From the NCBI GenBank assembly GCA_002382025.1, contig DFZB01000060.1, forward strand, positions 1 to 9,650: 9,650 bases of DNA, given 5' to 3'. This stretch comes from Patescibacteria group bacterium UBA4067. Its GTDB lineage: Bacteria; Patescibacteriota; Minisyncoccia; Minisyncoccales; Minisyncoccaceae. Each line of letters begins with the position of its first letter. The stretch's first letter is position 1. The notes below the pieces were generated by a model. It ran no database searches. It saw nothing but the letters and a program-made list of their open reading frames with translations, and was not told the origin of the DNA. Shown here piece after piece: positions 1 to 6,503 of this stretch. The position numbers were made by a program, and so were the translations under genes.

Positions 1-882
1 GAGATAAAAGAAATGACCATTGAAGAAAAGAAAATTATTGGCCAAGAAATAAATTCTTTTATTAATGAAATAGAATTTAAAGTTAATGAATTAAATAAAA
101 CATTGAAAGAAGATTTTTTAAATGAAAAAATTGATATAAACATACCTTCTAAAGAAATTGAAATAGGGCATTTGCATCCTTTAACTCAAGTGAGAAAAGA
201 AATAGAAGATATTTTTCAGTTAATGGGTTTTTCTGTTGTAGAAGGATTAGAAGTAGAAGATCTTTGGCACAACTTTGATTCATTAAATATTCCGGAAGGA
301 CATCCTGCTAGAGATGCATTATCTTTAGGAAAAACATTTTATTTAAGAAAAAATCTTGTTTTAAGAAGTCATACTTCTCCTGCTCAAACAAGATACATGA
401 AAAAATTAGGAGCACCATTAAGAATTGTTATTCCCGGAAGAGTTTATCGTTATGAAAGAACAGATGCTTCTCATGAAACAAATTTTTATCAGATAGAAGG
501 ATTAATGCTTGATGAAAATGTTTCAGTTGCTAATTTAAAAGGAGTATTAGAAAGATTCTTACAGGAGTTTTTCAAAAAAAAGGTTTCTATTAGATTAAGA
601 CCTAGTTATTTTCCTTTTACAGAACCAAGTTTTGAAATTGATATGAATTGCACGGTTTGTTCTGGTAATGGTTGCCCAGCTTGTAAAAGAACTGGGTGGG
701 TAGAAATTTTAGGAGCTGGTATGGTTCATCCTAATGTAATTGAAAATGGGGGATTGGATTCTGATAAATGGAAGGGTTTTGCTTTTGGTATGTCAATTGA
801 CAGATTAACAATGATGAAATTTAAAATTAATGATATTCGCTGGTTTCACAGTGGAAATCTTAAGTTTTTAAAACAATTTTAA
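1..882 (+). CDS. pheS: Phenylalanyl-tRNA synthetase alpha subunit, 5'-truncated by window start
   Basis: Catalytic alpha subunit of the cytoplasmic (alpha-beta)2 PheRS, which charges tRNA-Phe with phenylalanine. The frame is open to base 1 (E-I-K-E before the Met at 13). That Met aligns inside the N-terminal coiled coil of family members, so the true start is probably about 50 codons upstream. Numbering from the Met at 13: HPLTQ at 55-59, class II motif 1 region with HPARD near 97-101, motif 2 GRVYRYERTD at 142-151, a four-cysteine cluster (C213, C216, C221, C224) as in many bacterial PheS, EILGAGMVHP at 231-240, and motif 3 GFAFGMSIDR at 255-264. A257 corresponds to the phenylalanine-pocket alanine (E. 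coli A294). The C-terminus LKFLKQF is typical, so only the 5' end is missing. pheT starts one base after the stop. The identity is secure; the start is not visible. Confidence 0.97.
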   Translation, partial: EIKEMTIEEKKIIGQEINSFINEIEFKVNELNKTLKEDFLNEKIDINIPSKEIEIGHLHPLTQVRKEIEDIFQLMGFSVVEGLEVEDLWHNFDSLNIPEGHPARDALSLGKTFYLRKNLVLRSHTSPAQTRYMKKLGAPLRIVIPGRVYRYERTDASHETNFYQIEGLMLDENVSVANLKGVLERFLQEFFKKKVSIRLRPSYFPFTEPSFEIDMNCTVCSGNGCPACKRTGWVEILGAGMVHPNVIENGGLDSDKWKGFAFGMSIDRLTMMKFKINDIRWFHSGNLKFLKQF

Positions 883-883
883 A

Positions 884-2824
884 ATGATAGTATCATATTC
901 TTGGCTTAATTCATTTTTTAAAAAACCTCTTCCTCAACCAGAAAAATTGGCTGAGATTTTAACCACGCATTCTTTTGAAGTAGAATCAATTGAAAGAACA
1001 AAAAATGATTGGATTTTAAATATTGATGTTTTACCTGATAGGGCTGGGGATTGTTTGTCTCATTTGGGAATTGCTAGGGAGTGTGCTGCTATTTTTAATT
1101 TAAAAATGTTTTATCCGTTAGTAAAGATAAAAGAAGGAAATGAAAAAGCTAAAGATTTCTTGAAAATTGAAATTAAGGATAAGAATTGTAAAAGATATTC
1201 TGCTAGAATTATTTCTAATATTAAAGTTAGTCCTTCTCCTAAGTGGATTCAAGATAAATTAATTAATTGTGGGATTAATCCTATTAATAATATAGTTGAT
1301 GCTACTAATTTTGTAATGTTAGAATTAGGTCAACCATTACATGCTTTTGATTATGATAAAATAGAAGGGAAAAAAATCATTATTAGACATGCTAAGCCCG
1401 GAGAAAAGATATTATTATTAAACAATACAGGGTGCATATTAGATAAGAAAATAATGATGATTGCGGATGAAAAAAGATCTTTAGCTATTGCTGGAATAAA
1501 AGGTGGTAAGCACGCTGAAGTTAATAGCGAAACTAAAACCATAGTTTTAGAGTCTGCTAATTTTGATCCTAAAATAATAGGCCAAACAGCTAGAAAACTA
1601 AATATCAGAACCGATGCTTCATCAAGATTTGAACATAATTTAGATCCAAATCTTACGGAAATAGCTTTAAATAGGGTTTGTTCAATAATTAAAGAATGTG
1701 CAGGAGGAGAAATAGAATCTGGAGTTATTGATTTTTATGAAGAAAAAGTTAAACCGAAAAGAATAAAATTAGAATTAGAATTAGTTAAAAAAATACTAGG
1801 AATCAATATTTCTTTAAGTGAAATCACAAATATCTTAAATCGATTAGAAATTAAAATAATTTCTAAAAATTTACTATTAGAGGTCCCGACCTTTAGACAA
1901 GATTTAATTATTCCTGAAAATATTATTGAAGAAATTGGAAGAATAAATGGATATGATAAAATTCCCTCTACTCTTCCTTGTTCAGTTTTAGAACCAGTTA
2001 AAAGAAACAATGAATTGTTTTTTATAAACAAGATTAAAAATACTTTTAAAGAATTAAAATATTCAGAAGTATATAATTATTCTTTTCTTTCTGAAAAAGA
2101 AATTAAAGAATTTAACCTAAAAGCAGAAGAAATAAATAATCCAGTTAGTAGTTTTTTTAAGTATTTAAGACCAAGCTTAATTCCTCAAATTATTAATAAT
2201 ATTAATGAAAACTTAAAATCATTTAAAGAAATTAAAATATTTGAAATAGGAAAAGTTTTTACTCCAGAAGAAAAGAAAATAGAAGAAAAAACCATAATCG
2301 CAGGAGCAATTTCTTCTCTAGATTTACCAAGCTTAAAAGGAGAATTACTTTGTATTTTAAATAATATTGGAATTAATAATGTTTTATTTAAGGGATTAGA
2401 ATTAAAATTTCAAGGAGAAAAGATAGGAGAAATAAAACAAATCAATAATATTCTTTGTTTCGAATTGTATTTTAACGTTTTAATTAAACACGCAAACGAA
2501 GAAAAAGAATACGAAGAGATTTTTTGTCACCCAGAAGCAACAAGAGACATTTCAGGAATTATAGATGAAGACATTGAAAATACAAAAATATTTGAAATTA
2601 TTCAAGAGTCATTATTAAAGAATATTATTAATGGAACATTTAAAATTACACCTAGTGTTATTGATGTTTATAAAGGAAACCTACCCAAAGGGAAAAAAAG
2701 CATAACCATTAATATAGTTCTTCAACACATAGAAAGAACATTAGGCTCTGAAGAAATTAATAAAATTATTAATGAAGTAATTAAAAATCTTTCCGAAAAA
2801 ATAGCGTGGGAAGAAAGAAAATAA
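884..2824 (+). CDS. pheT: Phenylalanyl-tRNA synthetase beta subunit, short form lacking the EMAP tRNA-binding domain
   Basis: Beta subunit of PheRS, carrying tRNA contacts and the editing site that hydrolyses mischarged Tyr-tRNA-Phe. At 646 residues it is well below the usual ~790-800. The N-terminal B1 segment (1-40, SYSWLNSFF then FEVESIE) runs straight into NIDVLPDRAGDCLSHLGIAR (46-65). In the family, an OB-fold EMAP-type domain of about 100 residues normally lies between these. Next come the B3/4 editing domain (about 95-265, with GQPLHAFD at 149-156 and LESANFDP at 222-229), the B5 domain (about 293-362, ending EEIGRINGYDKIP), the catalytic-like B6/B7 core (about 370-545), and a complete ferredoxin-fold anticodon-binding domain (about 547-646, HPEATRD, DVYKG, KGKKS, ERTL). 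The reading frame is intact, so the missing domain is architecture rather than damage. It sits one base after pheS and four bases before gyrB, with no Shine-Dalgarno sequence, so translation is probably coupled to pheS. Confidence 0.96.
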   Translation: MIVSYSWLNSFFKKPLPQPEKLAEILTTHSFEVESIERTKNDWILNIDVLPDRAGDCLSHLGIARECAAIFNLKMFYPLVKIKEGNEKAKDFLKIEIKDKNCKRYSARIISNIKVSPSPKWIQDKLINCGINPINNIVDATNFVMLELGQPLHAFDYDKIEGKKIIIRHAKPGEKILLLNNTGCILDKKIMMIADEKRSLAIAGIKGGKHAEVNSETKTIVLESANFDPKIIGQTARKLNIRTDASSRFEHNLDPNLTEIALNRVCSIIKECAGGEIESGVIDFYEEKVKPKRIKLELELVKKILGINISLSEITNILNRLEIKIISKNLLLEVPTFRQDLIIPENIIEEIGRINGYDKIPSTLPCSVLEPVKRNNELFFINKIKNTFKELKYSEVYNYSFLSEKEIKEFNLKAEEINNPVSSFFKYLRPSLIPQIINNINENLKSFKEIKIFEIGKVFTPEEKKIEEKTIIAGAISSLDLPSLKGELLCILNNIGINNVLFKGLELKFQGEKIGEIKQINNILCFELYFNVLIKHANEEKEYEEIFCHPEATRDISGIIDEDIENTKIFEIIQESLLKNIINGTFKITPSVIDVYKGNLPKGKKSITINIVLQHIERTLGSEEINKIINEVIKNLSEKIAWEERK

Positions 2825-2828
2825 AAAT

Positions 2829-4739
2829 ATGGCAAAAGAATCATACAGTGCAAAAGATATTTATGTTTTAGAGGGTCTTGATCCAGTAAGAAAAAGGCCA
2901 GGAATGTATATTGGTTCAACTGGACCACAGGGACTACATCATTTAATTTATGAGGTAGTGGATAATTCTCTTGATGAAGCATTAGGAGGTCATTGTGATA
3001 AAATTGAAGTATTCTTACTTCCCAACAATCAAATTAAGGTAACGGATAATGGAAGAGGAATTCCAGTTGACAGACATGAAAAAACAAAAAAGTCAGCCCT
3101 AGAAACCATTATGACAACCCTGCATGCTGGAGGAAAATTTGGAAGTGGTGCGTATAAGGTTTCTGGTGGATTACATGGAGTAGGAGTTTCAGTGGTTTGT
3201 GCTTTATCTAAAAACATGACCGCAGAAGTTTGCAGAAACAATGAATTATATTCTCAATCATATAAACAGGGAAAACCAGTTTCAGCAGTTAAAAAAACAG
3301 GAACCTGTAAGAAAAAAGGAACAACTATTATTTTTGAACCAGATCAAGAAATATTTAAAGAGATTTCTTTTGATAGAAAAAAGATTTTAAATCATTTAAG
3401 ACAGCAAGCATATTTAACCAAAGGAGTAAGAATTGATCTCTATGATTCAAGAGATGAAAAGAATCCCTTTGACTACCATTTTTATTTTGAGGGAGGAGTT
3501 AAATCATATTTAAAGCATCTAACTAAAAATGCTTCTCCTTTACACAATAATCCTTTTTATGGAATAGGAGAAAAAGAGGAAATAGTTGTAGAAGCTTCTT
3601 TTGTATATACTGATGATTACGAAACATACGAAGAAAGTTTTACTAATAATATTTTTACTTCTGAAGGGGGAATGCATCTAACTGGATTTAGGGCTGCTTT
3701 AACTCGTTTAATTAATGATTATGCTAGAAAAGGAGGATTTCTTAAAGAGTCAGAACCAAATTTAACTGGAGATGATATTAGAGAGGGATTAACAGCTGTT
3801 GTTTCAATTAAAATTAAAGAACCTCAATTTGAAGGACAAACAAAGTCAAAACTTGGTAATCCTGAAGCAAGAACAGCCACAGAAGCAGTTGTTTCAGAAG
3901 CTTTGTCAGATTATCTAGAAAAATCTCCTCAAGACACTAAAACAATTATTGAAAAAGCTGTTTTGTCTTATAAGGCTAGAAAAGCAGCTAAGGCAGCCAA
4001 AGAAACTGTTTTGAGAAAAGGTATTCTTGAAGGATTGTCATTACCAGGAAAACTTGCTGATTGTACAACTAGAAAACCAGAAGAATCAGAATTATATATT
4101 GTAGAGGGAGAATCAGCAGGTGGTTCAAGTAGACAAGCTAGGGACAGAAGATTTCAAGCAATTCTTCCGCTAAAAGGAAAGATTCTTAATGTAGAAAGGG
4201 TGAGATTAGATAAAATGCTTTCTTCTCAAGAAGTTAAATCATTGATTATTGCCCTTGGTGCTGCAATTGCTGATGATTTTGATTTAGAAAAATTAAGATA
4301 TCATAGAATTATTATTATGTGTGATGCTGATTCTGATGGAAACCATATTAAAACCCTTTTAATGACATTATTTTTCAGACACTTCAAACCAATACTTGAT
4401 AACGGCTATTTATATGTTGCTCAGCCACCATTGTATAAAATACAATCGGGAAAAGAAATACAATATTGTTATTCAGAAGATGAAAAAGAAAAATATATTA
4501 GTTCTTTAAAGGACAAAGGAAGATTAAACATTCAAAGGTATAAAGGTTTGGGAGAAATGAACCCAGAACAATTATGGGAAACTACCATGGATCCAGCAAG
4601 AAGGATACTACTTCAGGTTAATGTTGAAGATGCTAAAGAAGCTGATGATACTTTTGATATGTTAATGGGAAAAGAGGTTCTTCCTAGAAAAAGATTTATT
4701 CAGGGTTCTGCTAAAAGCGTTAGAAACCTTGATGTTTAA
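2829..4739 (+). CDS. gyrB: DNA gyrase subunit B
   Basis: ATPase/TOPRIM subunit of DNA gyrase, which with GyrA introduces negative supercoils. At 636 residues it matches the short GyrB form, without the insertion of the E. coli protein. GHKL ATPase: YEVVDNSLDEA at 41-51 (catalytic E42, Mg-binding N46), DNGRGIP at 73-79, ATP lid KVSGGLHGVG at 110-119. Transducer domain: FEGQTKSKLG at 334-343, with the ATP-contacting Q337 and K339. TOPRIM: VEGESAGG at 425-432 (catalytic E426), LPLKGKILNVER at 446-457, and DADSDG at 499-504, supplying D499, D501 and D503. The tail motif QRYKGLGEMNPEQLWETTMD (569-588) is GyrB-typical and favours GyrB over ParE, although paralogues can be misassigned. E428 replaces the aspartate of the usual EGDSAGG. 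It lies four bases after pheT and is probably co-transcribed with pheST. No gyrA, recF or dnaN is present nearby. Confidence 0.95.
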   Translation: MAKESYSAKDIYVLEGLDPVRKRPGMYIGSTGPQGLHHLIYEVVDNSLDEALGGHCDKIEVFLLPNNQIKVTDNGRGIPVDRHEKTKKSALETIMTTLHAGGKFGSGAYKVSGGLHGVGVSVVCALSKNMTAEVCRNNELYSQSYKQGKPVSAVKKTGTCKKKGTTIIFEPDQEIFKEISFDRKKILNHLRQQAYLTKGVRIDLYDSRDEKNPFDYHFYFEGGVKSYLKHLTKNASPLHNNPFYGIGEKEEIVVEASFVYTDDYETYEESFTNNIFTSEGGMHLTGFRAALTRLINDYARKGGFLKESEPNLTGDDIREGLTAVVSIKIKEPQFEGQTKSKLGNPEARTATEAVVSEALSDYLEKSPQDTKTIIEKAVLSYKARKAAKAAKETVLRKGILEGLSLPGKLADCTTRKPEESELYIVEGESAGGSSRQARDRRFQAILPLKGKILNVERVRLDKMLSSQEVKSLIIALGAAIADDFDLEKLRYHRIIIMCDADSDGNHIKTLLMTLFFRHFKPILDNGYLYVAQPPLYKIQSGKEIQYCYSEDEKEKYISSLKDKGRLNIQRYKGLGEMNPEQLWETTMDPARRILLQVNVEDAKEADDTFDMLMGKEVLPRKRFIQGSAKSVRNLDV

Positions 4740-4747
4740 ATAAATAA

Positions 4748-4776
4748 TTGACATTTAATCTTTCTTTTGCTAATCT
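4748..4776 (+). promoter_or_regulatory. Sigma70-type promoter for secE and downstream genes
   Basis: A perfect -35 hexamer TTGACA (4748-4753) is followed by a 17-base spacer and TAATCT (4771-4776). That hexamer keeps the three most important -10 positions (T1, A2, T6) and is preceded by TGC, an extended -10 element. This lies in the only real intergenic gap of the window, between gyrB and secE. Transcription would start near 4783-4784, on the A of the secE ATG. The TATAAA at 4776-4781 is a poorer -10 candidate because the spacer would be 22 bases. Seen by eye only, not confirmed experimentally. Confidence 0.6.
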
Positions 4777-4783
4777 ATAAAAT

Positions 4784-4963
4784 ATGAAAATAGCAAATCT
4801 TTTTAAAGATGCGAGTTCGGAAATTAAGAAAATTACTTGGCCAACCCGCAAAGAAACAATTAAATTTACACTAATAGTAATAGGCATGGCAGTGCTTGTT
4901 GCCTTAATTTTAGGTATTTTTGATTTAATTTTTGTAAAATTAATGGAAGAATTTATTTTCTAA
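4784..4963 (+). CDS. secE: Preprotein translocase subunit SecE
   Basis: Small essential subunit of the SecYEG inner-membrane channel, clamping SecY. This 59-residue ORF reads MKIANLFKDASSEIKKITWP and so on. It shows the SecE pattern: a short amphipathic helix (about 1-20), the conserved stretch EIKKITWPTRKET (13-25), and one transmembrane helix (about 27-50, LIVIGMAVLVALILGIFDLI). The length suits the single-helix form found in most bacteria. Its position directly before nusG and rplK is the conserved arrangement and supports the call. The stop is four bases before nusG. The predicted promoter places the transcription start at or one base before this ATG, which implies little or no 5' leader. 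It uses several codons uncommon in the neighbours (GCG, TCG, CGC), but in so short a gene this means little. Confidence 0.93.
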   Translation: MKIANLFKDASSEIKKITWPTRKETIKFTLIVIGMAVLVALILGIFDLIFVKLMEEFIF

Positions 4964-4967
4964 CAAT

Positions 4968-5513
4968 ATGGCAAAACAACAAACATCAACTGAAAAAAGA
5001 TGGTACGTATTACATACTTATTCTGGTTATGAAGACGCAGTGGCAAAAAGCTTAAAACAAAGAGTTGATTCTTTGAGCATGGAAGATAAAATATTTAATG
5101 TATTGGTACCCAAAGAAAAAAAGATTAAAATTAAAAATGGAAAGAAAAAGGTGGTTGAAGAAAAACTATATCCTGGTTATGTTTTGGTTGAAATGATTGT
5201 AACTGATGACTCATGGTATGTTGTTAGGAACACTCCCAATGTAACTGGTTTTGTTGGCTCAGGAACAATACCATTACCAGTTTCATTAGAAGAAATGAAT
5301 TTATTAAATAAAAAAGTAGAAGCTGAAGAACCAAAGTACAATATTGAATTTAAAAAAGGAGATTTGGTTAAAATAACAGACGGTCCTTTTAAAGATTCTG
5401 AAGGAAAAGTTTCTGGAATAGATAAAGAAAAAGGAAAGGTTAAAATTATGATAAATATGTTTGGTCGTGATACATCGTTAGAATTAGATTCATTACAAAT
5501 TAAAAAACTATAA
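4968..5513 (+). CDS. nusG: Transcription termination/antitermination protein NusG
   Basis: RNA polymerase-bound elongation factor that bridges the clamp and contacts Rho or ribosomal protein S10. At 181 residues it matches the family. The NGN domain covers about 9-112: it starts KRWYVLHTYSGYED (10-23), carries EKLYPGYVLVEM (65-76) with the family PGY, and includes NTPNVTGFVG (88-97). A linker leads to the C-terminal KOW domain (about 125-181): FKKGDLVKITDGPFKDSEG (128-146), then the typical FGRDTSLELD (165-174). The start is the ATG after the secE stop. It has no recognisable Shine-Dalgarno sequence. One base separates its stop from rplK. The secE-nusG-rplK order confirms NusG rather than a specialised paralogue such as RfaH. 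Confidence 0.96.
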   Translation: MAKQQTSTEKRWYVLHTYSGYEDAVAKSLKQRVDSLSMEDKIFNVLVPKEKKIKIKNGKKKVVEEKLYPGYVLVEMIVTDDSWYVVRNTPNVTGFVGSGTIPLPVSLEEMNLLNKKVEAEEPKYNIEFKKGDLVKITDGPFKDSEGKVSGIDKEKGKVKIMINMFGRDTSLELDSLQIKKL

Positions 5514-5514
5514 T

Positions 5515-5940
5515 ATGGCAAAAGAAGTAAAGAAAATAATAAAATTACATATTCAAGCAGGAAAAGCAACTCCAGCTCCTCCAGTTGGTCCAGCATTAGC
5601 TCAACATCAATTAAACATTGCTGAATTTTGTCAAAAGTTTAATGATGCAACAAGAGAGTTAGGTGATTTTAAAATACCAGTAGATATTACAGTATATACT
5701 GATCGTTCTTATGATTTAAAATTACACCAACCTCCAGCAGCACAATTAATTAAAAAAGCTATTGGTTTAGAAAAAGGATCTGGGACACCAAATAAGAAAA
5801 AAGTTGGTAAAATCACTAGAAATCAACTAGAAGAAATAGCAAAACAAAAAATGGCTGACCTTAATACAACAGACATGAATCAAGCTGTAAAGGTTTTAGA
5901 AGGTACAGCAAGATCATTAGGAATTGATATTGAAAAATGA
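5515..5940 (+). CDS. rplK: 50S ribosomal protein L11 (uL11)
   Basis: L11 binds helices 43/44 of 23S rRNA at the GTPase-associated centre and helps recruit translation factors. The 141 residues equal the usual bacterial length. The N-terminal domain contains the conserved AGKATPAPPVGPAL (15-28), whose prolines form the classic thiostrepton/factor-binding region. NIAEFCQKFN (34-43) follows. The C-terminal RNA-binding domain holds QPPAAQLIKKA (72-82), GKITRNQLEEIA (98-109) and a terminal EGTARSLGI (129-137). GPALAQHQLNI departs slightly from the common GPALGQHGVNI. The stop is TGA and overlaps the dcd ATG as ATGA, so the two genes are probably translationally coupled. rplA, the usual next gene, is absent here. 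Confidence 0.97.
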   Translation: MAKEVKKIIKLHIQAGKATPAPPVGPALAQHQLNIAEFCQKFNDATRELGDFKIPVDITVYTDRSYDLKLHQPPAAQLIKKAIGLEKGSGTPNKKKVGKITRNQLEEIAKQKMADLNTTDMNQAVKVLEGTARSLGIDIEK

Positions 5941-6503
5941 TTTTATCAGACAAAGACATTGAAAAATTAATTAATGAAAATAGGATTCAGATAACCCCTA
6001 AACCAAATTTTGCAGAACAACTAGGTTCTGCTTCTTTAGATTTAAGACTTAGTGATGAATTCATGGTGTTTAATCATGCTAAAAAAGCTTTTATTGATAC
6101 AAGAGATACTGAAAGTTTTAAAGAAATGACCACTCTTGTTAAAATTGATAAAAGTGAACCATTTGTTTTTCATCCCGGAGAATTTGTATTAGGTGTAACA
6201 ATGGAAGAAGTATTTTTACCAGATGATGTTTGTGCTAGAATTGATGGAAGATCAAGTCTTGGTAGATTGGGAATTATTATTCATTCAACAGCAGGACATA
6301 TTGACCCAGGATTCAAAGGAAAAATTGTGTTAGAAATGCAAAACATTGGCATGATTCCAATTCTTCTTTATTCTGGAACAAGAGTATGTCAATTAGTGTT
6401 TGAAAAAATGTTAACTCCAACATCTAAGCCGTATTATAAGAAAGAGGGTGCTAAGTATGTTAATGCTCAACATCCACAAGAAAGTAAATTAGAGAAATCA
6501 TAA
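5937..6503 (+). CDS. dcd: dCTP deaminase, probably bifunctional (dCTP deaminase/dUTPase)
   Basis: Trimeric enzyme of the dUTPase superfamily that deaminates dCTP to dUTP, supplying the route to dTMP. The 188 residues match the family. Visible motifs: LSDKDIEKLI (3-12), SASLDLRL (31-38), HPGEFVLGVTME (79-90), GRSSLGRLG (104-112), HSTAGHIDPGF (116-126), and KIVLEMQN (129-136), whose E133 is the likely catalytic glutamate (E. coli E138). Y166/Y167 and AKY (172-174) sit near the nucleotide-covering tail. HSTAG-IDPGF resembles the bifunctional enzymes of Mycobacterium and Methanocaldococcus, which go straight from dCTP to dUMP. E. coli's monofunctional enzyme has TAH at that place. Bifunctionality is therefore inferred from motifs. 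It overlaps rplK by four bases and tmk by one, placing it in a deoxynucleotide block with tmk and deoC. Confidence 0.92.
   Translation: MILSDKDIEKLINENRIQITPKPNFAEQLGSASLDLRLSDEFMVFNHAKKAFIDTRDTESFKEMTTLVKIDKSEPFVFHPGEFVLGVTMEEVFLPDDVCARIDGRSSLGRLGIIIHSTAGHIDPGFKGKIVLEMQNIGMIPILLYSGTRVCQLVFEKMLTPTSKPYYKKEGAKYVNAQHPQESKLEKS

Noticed and set aside
1..12. pheS starting at the ATG at 13 with a naturally short N-terminus
   Set aside because: The frame is open to base 1, and the sequence after the Met aligns to the middle of the family's N-terminal coiled coil. The 5' end is cut by the window.
797..827. TTGACA inside pheS with an A/T-rich -10-like TAAAAT, as a possible pheT promoter
   Set aside because: The hexamer encodes part of conserved motif 3 (SIDR), the spacer would be 19 bases and the -10 is weak. 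pheT is one base from pheS and does not need its own promoter.
4104..4112. Natural quinolone resistance from the GyrB EGESAGG motif
   Set aside because: Asp to Glu is conservative and not a known resistance change that I can name. The sequence alone does not support a resistance claim.
4737..4783. Terminator between gyrB and secE
   Set aside because: No inverted repeat followed by a T-run is visible. The gap is A/T-rich but contains only the promoter elements.
5177..5596. A 139-codon - strand ORF across nusG and rplK
   Set aside because: It spans the 3' part of nusG and the start of rplK, both certain genes. The peptide is Leu/Ser-rich without motifs, so it is a shadow.
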